From positions 310,001 to 374,000 of the forward strand of contig CAMPDV010000188.1 in NCBI GenBank assembly GCA_946699065.1: a stretch of 64,000 bases of DNA, written 5' to 3'. Position 1 is the stretch's first letter. The number at the start of each line of letters is the position of its first letter. Below the pieces are notes generated by a model. It did not search any database. It worked only from the letters and a program-made list of their open reading frames with translations, and was not told the origin of the DNA. A program made the translations under genes and the position numbers. Below, piece after piece: positions 26,961-37,692 of the stretch. The stretch is from Loxodes magnus (lineage: Eukaryota; Ciliophora; Karyorelictea; Loxodida; Loxodidae).

Positions 26961-28256
26961 TCACTCATACGAAGATTCTAAAATGTCTGTCTTTGATTTA
27001 ACATTCTGCAGCTTCTATAATTATTGTGTTATGATATTTTTATCTTAGGTCAATTTCTAATTTAAACTCTCCAATTACTTAATTTTTTGGTGTAATTCGT
27101 CTCTATTCTTATTTAGATAATCTAGCTAATTTTTTAAATATTGATAATCTTTCCTAAATTATACTAAAGTATCCTTCAGATTAATATTTTCATACTTAAT
27201 TTGTTGAAATTTTTATTTATACTTAAAATTCTTTTACTATTACATATCATTTTAAATCAAGTTATGCTATTTAGCTTACTCTTGAAAGGTTTACTATTGA
27301 GCTGCTATCTCTTTAAATGGGGCAGTAGTCTTTTCATTAGCTTAGTAATTTTTTATAGGTGAAGTTATTTATTTATTTTCTTGTTATTATATTTTAGTCT
27401 ATAACTATTAATATTACTAAGTTAGTTAAATGTATTTTCTATTGATATCACTCGCTTCTTTTTCTAATTTCTTAATATTTTCATCTTTTGATTCATCCTT
27501 TTATTGAATTTACTTAAATTAAGATTCCAAACTCATGAAGTATTATCTATAATTATTTTATTCGGTTTAAATTCCTTATTATAGTCTAATTATCTGTTCA
27601 TTCTTTTCATTTAAATCACTTTCCAATTTATTTATCTCTGAACATTTTAAGTTTTTCTATATTTTCTCTTCCTTAATCTATTACTCTAAATTTTAGACTT
27701 AAAGCCTTAATTACTCATTTTGCTTAGATTTTTTATAGTATTTTGTTTCTTATTCTTTTAATACATTTTACTAATTGTTAATTTCCAACTAGAGTTTCTG
27801 CATCTATATTTCTAAACTTTAATATTTCTAATTTTCTTAAATTTTATTGTTTAATTCCTTTGATAGTTTTTAATTATCTTCCTTTAGATTTTAGATTTCT
27901 TTATCCTTTTGTTGGATTTAAGAAATACTATCGCTTTCTTAGTTTTAGTTTATCTTTTACTTTTGAATGTCTTTACTTGAGCTTTCAAATTGATAGTAAC
28001 CTGTTTACTCTTCTTCTTGACTTTCTTCAAGCAATTTTCTTGAATAATTAACTTGCTAATTAGTTAGGACTGTTATGTGCTTTTCTTAGCATAAAAAGTT
28101 AGAAGCACTCTTTATGTTAAAAGCGTCTATCTAATGATTGACAAATAGTTTCTTCCAATGATCTTAGCAATACTTATGTCCACAACTCAAAATAATACCT
28201 CTATTCTATTCTACTTCATTACCACAATTTTCTTCATCGCAATTTCTTACTTGCAT
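26961..28256 (-). CDS. RING-like finger plus long coiled coil (RBR-family relative C)
   Basis: 431 aa from ATG at 28256 to TGA at 26963-26961, with no internal TGA. The N-terminus (CDEENCGNEV, CGHKYCQDHW) is the same finger type as in the three RING/IBR genes of this window, including the CGHxxC and xHW pattern and a following Cys/His pair. Nearly all the rest is heptad-rich, Gln/Lys/Glu coiled coil. The RING1, IBR and C-terminal RING of the relatives are absent, so this is either a naturally short family member or one that lost its catalytic half. A scaffold or dimerising partner for the full-length proteins is a reasonable but untested idea. Confidence 0.7.
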
Positions 28257-31200
28257 TATTATATTAATTAGATAAAGGAGCTTAAATATAATGAACAATA
28301 TAATTTACTTATAAGATAATTAAATTATAAAGCATGTAGTTTTTTAATTCAATTTTTCTTTTATAATTTTCTCCTAATTACTATTTGCACTTCTACATCC
28401 AGTATCATTATATAGATTCCTTAAAAGCTTCTCTTTAATTCTTACTTATAACAATTTTAGATAAGCCTTTCATTATTGTCTATAGTAATATTTAGGTATA
28501 AGATTATTTTATACAGTTTCATATAAAAGAATAGACAAAATTTGGTGAATGAAGTGTATATTAATAATGATAATTAAAAAACAGAGTTTGAAATGAAGAA
28601 ATATAAGCCTCTATGTCTATTAACAATGCGATTATCTCATTAATTAAAGTCTAATTTTTACATAATCTTTTAGATATTAACTAACTACAAGTGATCCTGT
28701 ACTTTAGTTCAAGACAGAAAAAAAGTTTAATTGAAGATAATCATATTATAACTATTTTAATACTTGTAATACTGAGAAAGATATACAGTCATATATAGAG
28801 ATTATATAAAGCTATACACTAAGAAGTTAGTTATTAAGAGCAATTATGCTATATTATAAGAATAAAGAGTATGGCAAAAGTAGATAACTCTTGAAAATCG
28901 GATTTATAAATATAAAGTTCTCATTTAAAAATAATAAGTTAGTCATATTAACTTATTATGATCATAATTAAATTTAATATCCTTTTTATTTTTCTTAAAT
29001 TATCCTATATTGATTTATTAAGAAATAACCATAAATTGAAACTAACTAGTTAGCTCTCTTCATTGCTTAAATAATTAAATTTTGTTATACCAAAAATAAA
29101 TAGTTAATTAAAAGAATTTTAGTTAGGTATAATATAAGACACTCTACAGCTTAGTAGAGGTATATAAATATTCTTCATAATGCTTTAATATTTTAATTAC
29201 TTATATAAATCTAAAAAATTTACATATTCAAGCTTATTGATAAACCTCATTAACTACATATACCAATGAAATTTTTAGACTTATTATACCTAAGCTTCAA
29301 CTATATATAATAAAGGATAAAATATTATTACATATGCACTAAAACTAATATACTCTTTTAACAAGTTTACACTTATTTAAGATGAGCAAAGCATTGTAAA
29401 TTTAGGCTATCAAACATGATTAAATTGTAAAGCTTAATATCTTTTATTTATAAAACTAATTAAAAACTACTTGGAGTATAGCAAGTCTTTTAAAGTTAGA
29501 CTTTCTATGTAAAGGTTAGAAAACAAATTATTTTTGATAACTAAGTATCTTATTATAGGTTTAGAACTTATTTTTTAAATAAAGTTTAAATAGAATAATT
29601 ATTTGAGGATTAGTACCTTTATATATCAGTTTCAAACTTCTTTCAATTAAATCAGTATATAATTAACAAGCAAATTAAAAACTTTGAGAAAATGTTTGGA
29701 TTGTAGAACAATGCAGTAACTTGAAAAATCATTTTGGAATAGCTATAATTTAGAGAAAATAAAAAAAGTATATTAATAAGTTAGCCTGCAAATAAGATGA
29801 TTAAAGTCTGGAAATTCTCATTTTCTTTTTAATAAATCTTATATTTTTGCCTAAAGTAAATTGCAAGCAACATGTATATAATTATTGTAAAATTATAATG
29901 AAATAGAAGGAACAACTATTTTTAAATAATGGCATTCGAGTTTTTCAAATGATGGAAAGAAAAATTGGAATCTTCGATGATTTAATCAATTTATTTAAAA
30001 TATTTATATGAATCTAAAAACAGTTTAAATTTCAGAAATATCTACCTGCAAACCAAAGGATTTAAAAACCAAAAATAAACTCAATCCAACAAATAATTTT
30101 GAAAATTTAAATTCATTTAATCATTTAAAAGGTTATCTCTATCATGGGTGTAGAACTACTAGATAAAAAAAGTTAAATTGAGGATAGATATAGCTAATCC
30201 TGTCTATTGAAGTGTATAATAAATTTTATTCATATTTCCTGATTCAGAAAGATGAAATATTTAACTAAGATTTAAATCCTCAAAGACTGCATGAAGAATA
30301 AATGGTTGTGTATGTTATCTTAATTGAAAAATGGGTCACACTTAAGCTTTTGTTTAAAGTAATCAAAAATTTAGAAATTTGGAAGAATTATAATTGAGCA
30401 TCATTTATATCCCTAAAACGCGGGAGGTTTCTTAGAATAAAGATATTAAAATTAAATTCGTTAACATTAGATTTTATTTTATGAACTTAATTATATGGAA
30501 TATTCTTTATAATTTTTAAACTGATTTAAACTAGCCATACAAACGTCTCTAAATTATAAAATTGCTTTAGTAAATAGTAAGTTGTTTTTTAATTGTCTTA
30601 TACCTTCTTTAAAGAAATAAAATTCTAAAAGGTATTAGATTATATAAAAAATTGTATTTTTCTTTATCTTTACATCTATTTGAAGTTAAGCAAAATTGTA
30701 TATTAAATAACTATCTTTTTAAATTAATAGAGAGAGTATAATTTAAAATAATTACCAATTAAAATATTTTTTTATAATTATATTACTAATGTTTTCTCTA
30801 TTCTTGCTTTATCTATTATTTAAATTTAGCTTTTGAGCCTTACTCTTTTACTATTTCTACGTTTCGATTTATTTATTTTAGTTATTCTAATGTAATATCT
30901 AAAATAAAGGTTAATCTCCTCTTAAATTCATCAATTCTTTCCTAAATTGTTTGATTTTGGCACATTTAAGTATATTCTGGTCTTTGAATTGTATATTTTT
31001 ATAGCTAAGATCAAGGTTAAACAAAGACCTAACTATTATATTTGTAAAATAAACTAAAATTTCTTTTATTTATCTTTCCCTTCCTAAATATCCTTTTAAT
31101 TATCTATAATCCTAAACCTGCTAAAATAAAGCCTATTAAGCTAATAGGTAGTCTTAGTTTATTTTCTATAGATAAAGTTAGCCTAATGAAGAGATTTAAT

Positions 31201-31284
31201 AAAAGATAAATGCTCTTATTAACGAATTAGCCTTTGTCTTAATTAAATTGTACTAAATAGAAATCTAATATATTAGTAAGTTTA
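28257..31284. other. 3-kb intergenic region with weak open stretches
   Basis: Mostly AT-rich spacer. Two stretches look less random than the rest. Around 29690-30360 (+) a frame has richer composition, with Trp and Pro residues. Around 30750-30960 (-) a short coiled-coil-like frame starts MCQNQTIQERIDEFKRR. Neither has a recognisable domain or paralogue, so neither is called as a gene. Confidence 0.4.
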
Positions 31285-33984
31285 ATGGTTAAAATACTAA
31301 AGCTGCTAAAAATAGCAGGTTGCTTAATTGTTATAATGCCTTTTATCTAGTTATATCTAATTAGCTTAGAAAGATAAAAGGAACTATTAAGCTAGGTATT
31401 AAGCAAGGCAAATGAGAGCTTAATTAGGAAAAAAGAAATGTGAATTAATGGGAAATAAGAAAGTCTCCCTGATAGTAATAATATAGAAGTTAAACAGACA
31501 AAAATGGAATAATTAGAATATAATGAAAGAAATGATATGCTAACATTTTTAAAGGGATATTTCTGAGAGACAAAGGCTTTAGATAGCTGATAAAATCTAT
31601 CTGCAAAGCAATGGAATGAAGTTAAATAATAAGAATTTAATTATTAATTACAAAATAAAGGAAGGGAATATTAAAATTTTAAGTTTTTATATTTTCAAGA
31701 GTCTTAATTCTATAAGACAAAGGCTGATTAATAATTGAAAGTTACAGGAAAAGGACCTAAATCAATGGATTTTCCTTAAACTACAATTAATATTTGAATT
31801 AATGTGTAAGATCCTAATAATAGTGAGATAGTTAGAAAGAACAAACAGTTTAGTAGTAAAAATTATCAAACTATTGCTGGAAATAGTTTATTTGGATGTG
31901 GTAAGTTGGTACATTACTGAGGATATGCTTTCTATTTGATTGATAATAATCTCTATGCATAGCTTGGTAGTGATAAGGGATGCATTGAAATGTTAATGTA
32001 TCAGAATTTTAAATTTGGAATTTGAAATCACCTTTCATTCTCCTTTACTGCATAAGGTGGAAGCTATAACTAAACTTAAGTTATTTATTTACTTATTAAC
32101 GGAAAGAAAGTATTTGAGAAGAAAAGCTTTTATAGACTGATTTAGAATGGATTGGCTCTTAGAATAGGAAGTAGAATAGTAAAAAAGGATAAATATAGAT
32201 AAGGTGGAAGTGAGAAGCTAAGCTTAATATTAGATGGAATGATCGATAATCTACTAATAACTGATACACTAATCAATGAAGCTTAAAATATTTAGATTTT
32301 AAGAAGAGAGGAAGATAGCCTTAGTAATTTTTACTTTACTGACTTTGAGGATTTAGAATGAATTAAGCAACCTTGAAACTAAGTTCACTAAGTTTAATTA
32401 TAAAGTTTATAGGGTTTGAAGTTTGTTTTAGATAATTATACATAGTGAGGTTATGAGATAAAAACGAATGTAAAGTTGTTTTCTTATCAAATTGGAATAG
32501 ACATATATCTATCAGAATGTTCAGTTAACGAAGGATTTTAAGTAGTAGATGATTTTAACTAGAGATTAGAATTATTAAATGTAACTAATTATTGAATGCT
32601 AGATCCAACTCCTTACTATGAAAAGTACTTAGAAGAATATAGATAAATAAGAAAAAAATTGCCAGTATTTTTCATTCCTATATGCACTTTAGTGTTTAAA
32701 AGAGTAGAAATTACTAACATTTTCTTTTAATATATCCATAAGATAAAAAACATTGACAAGACAATGATAATAGTATCTTAAGCAGGAAACGATAGTAGCA
32801 TTACATAATTAATATAGAAATGGAAATAGAAACTAAATTTGCTGCATATATACCTTCCTGATAGAAGTTATCCTCCTTAGATTAAAGAAAAATTAGATGT
32901 AGTTTTATATGTAAGAAACTGAAATATATGTAGAAATCAGATGTTTGTAATGAACTTCACAATGGGATTTTTAAATAGTCCAGCTGTAATATTTGCAGAA
33001 AATGACAATATTTTAAGCCCTGACTTATATGACTACGCATTATGAAGTTATGAATTTTGGTATAAGAATTAATTTATAGGAAGACAAATTTCTATTGTTT
33101 GAATTACAGGAATTGTACGTAAATATTGTCTTTAATAGAGGAATAAAGCTGAAGAAATGTGGAATTGAGTTTATTTAGACAATAACGCTGGTACTACTTT
33201 CTTAATGTTCAGCCACCTATTTCCTAGTTGACTCGATGAATTTTACTGACATGATCCATTTCATTTCTTACTAGTATTTTTATCAGACTATCTTAAGATT
33301 CATCAGATCAATTCCTATGTTCCAAGATATAATCATCTAGGAGATGTATAAACCTCTTAGTAAGAAGTGTTTAAGTAGCTAGGCTTAACTTTTGAAAGTT
33401 AATAAACTAAAAGATACAAATAATTTGAAAGAGAAACTTTATCAAAGTAAAATCTAAGCAGAGAAGAGCTCTATTTAATGTGACTACATCAAGAACTAAA
33501 TTCATAACACTACAAGTTTATTGATGGTAATTACTCCTATAAATATAAGCAAAACGGAAAGCTTGTCTAACCAGTTTTTGCATTAGATAAATCATGCGAT
33601 TAACTGGTAGAAGGGTAAGAAGATATAGATTCGTATATTAAGCAAAAGCTCTTTAATGGATAAAGTCATAATGAGCAAATAAACTTATAACTCCAAATTG
33701 AATTTCCTTTAACTAACTCCTCATTTAATAAATAGAAAGACAATTATATCATACTTCAATTATAGAAATATAAGCAGTTAATTAATTAAATGATGTGTTT
33801 GGTACAGAAATTCTTAATAGTATAATTAAAAAAATCTAAAGCATTAGATAGTCTATTATATCAAATTAGTAGCAATGATTATATTAGATGTCTTTAAACT
33901 AATTAATGCTAGCATTAGTATTTACTACAACTGAATTTTAATTAAACATGCTAAAGTAAATTAAAGTTAAATGTATAATATTGA
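31285..33984 (+). CDS. Type II membrane LamG plus GT13-family glycosyltransferase (copy 1)
   Basis: 899 aa from ATG at 31285 to TGA at 33982-33984. A hydrophobic signal anchor (IAGCLIVIMPFIQLYLI, residues about 11-27) fits a Golgi-type II protein. Residues about 155-345 form a concanavalin/LamG-like domain (WGYAFYLIDNNLYAQLG, FGIWNHLSFSFTAQGG). Residues about 460-690 resemble GT13 N-acetylglucosaminyltransferase I, with PVFFIPICTLVFKR at the start and ENDNILSPDLYDYA in the place of the family's acidic metal-binding EDD motif. GT13 enzymes add GlcNAc to N- or O-linked glycans in the Golgi; the substrate here is unknown. At least ten Trp are encoded by TGA. The stem region and C-terminus are longer than in the inverted paralogue at 57172-59466. 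The MRP RNA gene starts about 315 bp downstream. Confidence 0.8.
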
Positions 33985-34299
33985 TAAATATTTTAAATAA
34001 AATACTTTAAGTTAAGTAAAGGCTTAATCAAGGAAATATTCTGGTTATGATATATCAATATAAGCTCTTTTAACTTCTCAACATAAAGTTAATCTTATTA
34101 GATGGAAATATAATGTTAGTAACTTGAATGTCAATGAAATCGAAGTGAAATATAAGTAAATAATGCTTTTAATTTATATGATGGTATAAATTATATAATT
34201 AGATATTTATAATTATCCTTAAGCGAACTATTGCAAATTTAACTAGAATTAACACTCATACAATTACTATAATATCAAATAAAAATAAATAATTGAAAA
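33985..34299. other. Spacer before MRP RNA
   Basis: 315 bp of AT-rich DNA that must contain the GT13 3' end and any upstream promoter of the MRP RNA. The only sequence just upstream of both MRP copies that looks alike is a short A-rich stretch ending in AAAAG. Confidence 0.4.
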
Positions 34300-34585
34300 G
34301 ATGGTGGGAGCTGAGAATGACCTTCGTGACAACACTTTCTGGTTTTATGGCTAGGAACAAGTTCCTTTCCTGTCGCTGAGAAAGTCCCTGATCAGAGTCA
34401 TTTTCTGAAGGGAGGGCTTCTTTGAGATTATCCGCTCTTGGTAGGGGCTTGAAGCCTGGCTGCTCATAGCGATGGAGCTCCCTAGCAGCTGTGCCTGGAG
34501 CACAACAGGATATCCCCGTTATTCCATAAAAAGAGAGCGTCGGGTAGTGCAATCGGAAAGGAGTTTCCAGTCCAAAAACTTTTTT
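34300..34585 (+). ncRNA. RNase MRP RNA, copy A, with a structured 3' module
   Basis: GC-richer island in AT-rich DNA. GAGAAAGTCCCTG at 34379-34391 matches the MRP CR-I signature GAAAGUCCCYG and is preceded by a P3-like hairpin (AGGAA-CAAG-TTCCT), as in known MRP RNAs. P4 can form with AAGTCCCTG (34382-34390) against TAGGGGCTT (34442-34450). P1 forms with GGGAGCT (34306-34312) against AGCTCCC (34476-34482), and a short P2 lies inside it. A further conserved module of about 100 nt follows, including a hairpin with GGAG loop (GGAAA/TTTCC), and ends in T6. Compared with copy B, several stems differ by compensatory changes. MRP RNA is the RNA core of a ribonucleoprotein that cuts pre-rRNA. RNase P RNA is the closest alternative. 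Confidence 0.75.
34580..34585 (+). terminator. RNA polymerase III terminator (T6) of MRP RNA copy A
   Basis: Six T residues directly after the terminal hairpin and AAAAAC of the conserved block. The corresponding place in copy B has only three T. Confidence 0.65.
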
Positions 34586-35699
34586 AGTTGAAATTAATCA
34601 AATAAAAATAAATAAGGCTTAGTTACTCCCTATTAGCACAAAACTTGGAAATAGACAAGCAAATAATCAATTATCACTATAAAATTACCAGATAATTAAA
34701 TTTTGTTATATAAGCTGAGATAAAAATCTTATCTATTATTCTTTAATTCTTTCATATAATAAGCGCAATAAATCTAATTTCTTCTTTTATTTAAAATGAA
34801 TATTAAAACTTCACTATAAAAAGTATAATTTTTAATAGTTAGATGTAATGAGCATTAGAATAAGACTTACAGCATAAATAGGTTTCAAAGTTATAAAGCC
34901 AACGCAATTGAATAAAAAAGGGCACTAATACTTATTATATGGTAGGTTTAAACTAAACACTCCTTAATTATAAGAAATATAATTAAATTAAAGACATCAA
35001 TAGATTCTAATTTAGTGTATTTGGAATAATCATTTCTATTAATATATTTAATTAGACTGCATTTAAGCGTATCTTTTGTGATCTTCTATATGCTAATTCA
35101 ATTTTAGTTAATAGTAAAGTTACCTGGCTTTATTTAAAGTATTTAAATGAGATCTATAAGCATAGAAGATAAAAATTTAATTAATTACATAGTGTCATGC
35201 AATTTAAAATGTTTAATTAGAATAAATTAAACAAATGGGAATATAGAAAGACTTGGCCTTTATGATTATGCAAATCATTATAATTAAGCTATTCTTATTA
35301 TATTATCTTGAGTATATCAGTCACATCGGTCTTTTTAAATATCTTTGAGAAAAGTTCATGCTGATTATAAATAATTAACTGGAAATAATATATAAAAAAC
35401 TTAATTTCTAAAATTTAGGTAAACAAGCTATCCTAGCAGTATTCGTAAACTAGTTGAGCAATCATATTAATTTATAACTCTTAATGGATAGTTTAATATG
35501 AGATCAGAAATAAACTTTTATAGTAAAATAAAATATATTTCAAAAATTAAACTATTCCTCATAATTAAGCATAGCCTTAAACATAGTTAAATGAAGTTCC
35601 AATGAATAGCATAAATCAGTTTAGTTCTATTGCACTATTGCTATATCTTCATCCATATAAACTTTAATTATATTTTCTTTTAAGTAGAATTTAATACGT
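34586..35699. other. AT-rich intergenic DNA, nothing recognised
   Basis: No supported gene, RNA or repeat. Confidence 0.5.
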
Positions 35700-36555
35700 T
35701 AGGGTAAAATCAGGATTTTTTCGGTTCCAAAAAGCGGTTGTTAACGAAATCCTAGAGAGGTTTAGATTAAAAAAGGGCAAAAAAGGCCATTCATCAAATT
35801 AAGATTACCATCTTCAAGAAAAGTATAGGAAATAAGCTTAAAAACAATACACTTGGAAATCTCGAATTTCACCACCAAGCAATAAAAAAGCTATGATTAG
35901 CTGATTAGAGTAGTATTTTCCCTTCAAAAAGAGATAAAAAAGTTGAATAAGACAAGAAGAGATGAATGGAAAAAATTGAGGAAATAAAATCAAAAATCAT
36001 GGCCTAAGATATTTATGTACCTTTTGAAATATTTCGAAAGGCCAAACTATTAATCATAAAACTAGCAATAGATGCAGAAAGATCTGGGTAACAAGATAGA
36101 AAAAATAGAAGTAAACAAATAAAAATTGACACATTAAATGGGATTAAGAGAACTTGGAAATTACAAAACGATAATTTAAGAAGAAAAAATCAATATTTAA
36201 ACCCAAATGAAAAAAAATGCTGGTACTGTAATTCCTGTATACATCTATCCAAAAAATGCTAGAAATTTTACAATTTCAAATAAGAGTGCTGGAACTACTA
36301 GACTAAGTTGGAAAAAAAAGATACTTAAAATATAAAAAAAGAAAAAGAGAAATATTATATCGTAGCAAGCTCGAAAGAAAATATACAAGAAATAAGATGC
36401 CAAGCATTTACTAGGCTAAAGAATAATAAAAAAACTATGCATAGCAAAGATAAAAGTTATTGAGATTTACAATCTTCATTATTGAGCCTCTGAAAAATCT
36501 AGAGGTTGGCGGAAAAGAGATTGAAATATCTTCAAGAACTCCAAACATTTAGTTT
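35700..36555 (+). mobile_element. LINE-type ORF1, decayed, CCHC knuckle preserved
   Basis: Plus-strand relative of the minus-strand element at 59995-60893. The two share TWKSRIS-type sequence, SYDQLIRVVFSLQKEIKKLN (coiled coil) and a C-terminal block ending with K-E-I/V-E-I/M. A knuckle CWYCNSCIHLSKKC (CX2CX4HX4C) lies near 36215-36256. The conserved pieces fall in different frames, so the copy carries at least one frameshift. The nucleotide match between the two copies extends about 850 bp, which approximates the element's preserved length. Confidence 0.6.
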
Positions 36556-37001
36556 AGTATAATATAGTATCTTCTTATAAATTTAGTAAGTATAAAGAAA
36601 TATCTAAACTCATTTATATATTTTCTTGGTAGTTAAACAATCATAAGCATAGCATCTTTCAAATACTAGCAATCTCATATAATAAAATGCTTAATGAATA
36701 TAATGAATTAATAAGAATGTTTAATTATAAATACCATAAAACTAACTTTAACACCCTAATAGGAGTAATTTTTTCTATCTTAAAAAGTTTAAATGAGAGA
36801 TAAGAGAATTTTCATAAATAAAGTCAATATATAAATAAACCTGATTAAGGATAAAAATCAGATAGAGTAAAGGTTAAACTTATGAAGCTATATGAAATAA
36901 GTAAATCTAAATATTAAAGCTTTCTTTTGAAAAACTTATTTAATGATCTACTAATAATGCATCTAAGTAAAGAGATCACTAAATAAAAATATAAAAGTAA
37001 A
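36556..37001. other. AT-rich spacer
   Basis: No supported gene or RNA between the ORF1 element and the HP1-like gene. Confidence 0.5.
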
Positions 37002-37692
37002 TCATTTTTCAGGAAAAACAAGTCTGTCCTCATAGAATTTTATTAGCATTTGGGGAAATTTTCTCTTTAGTCATGTATTAGTTACATAGCTTTCTTTGGG
37101 CCTAGTTCCGTTTTCCCTTATCTTTCATTAGATTTTCATTCTTATCTAACCTTCTTCGTCCCTCTTAGCCAAAATTATTTACTCTGGTATATCATGTCTT
37201 TTCTTAGTAACAGTCTTTTTGCTCTATTTCTACTTTTTTCTCACTTCGAATAATTGAACCATCCACATCACTTCTTTCAAAGATTCGATAGGTTCTCATG
37301 TAGCTTCCTATCTAGAACATCCTTACCATTTAACGAGATATAAAGTTTTATTATGTTCCTTCTTTTAATCCAATATTTTATCTATTTGCAACGAATCATT
37401 ATTCTACTAGTTAGATTCCTACATTATTATATTAAATTAAAATAACCCTTATTTTATTGTTTAACTTTAACTTTATTTAAATCACTTTTATCTTTGTCCC
37501 TTCCTGCTACTCTCAAAATTCCTCTAACTTTAGATAATTTTCCCATTATTCTTATGATTCATTTGGCTGTTCTTTATATTAGCTTTTTTATCTATAGCTT
37601 GTCTCAATTTTTTGGATCATTGATTGAAGAAAAATTTTAATTTCCTTAAGATTTATCTTTTTTGTAGCTAGATGCTTCAACTCTAATTTCAT
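37002..37692 (-). CDS. HP1-like protein: chromodomain plus chromoshadow domain, one 16-nt intron
   Basis: Exon 2 (37406-37002, TGA stop) encodes a chromodomain (IDKILDQKK, LYLVKWQGCS, ATWEPIESL) followed by a chromoshadow domain (IILAKRDEEGQIRMKIQW, KFPQMLIKFYEDRL). Exon 1 (37692-37423, 90 codons) encodes a charged, coiled-coil-like N-terminus and joins in frame if the 16 nt at 37422-37407 (GT...AG) are spliced out, giving 224 aa. An alternative start is ATG at 37424, giving 140 aa. HP1 proteins bind methylated histone H3 Lys9 and dimerise through the chromoshadow domain to build heterochromatin. The aromatic cage is unusual: of the three expected positions only Trp in VKWQG is aromatic, the others being Leu and Cys. 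TGA encodes Trp in ATWEP and IQWKI. Confidence 0.8.

Noticed and set aside
29690-30360. Open plus-strand frame with varied residues
   Set aside because: No domain or paralogue, several internal TGA, and openness is uninformative in this code.
34256-34552. 98-codon minus-strand frame
   Set aside because: Lies over the MRP RNA unit; the same block in copy B does not keep a protein-like reading, whereas pairing is kept.
34300-34585. SRP RNA or telomerase RNA as identity of the duplicated ncRNA
   Set aside because: No SRP helix 8 motif and no telomere-template-like sequence; the MRP CR-I, P3, P4 and P1 elements fit in order.
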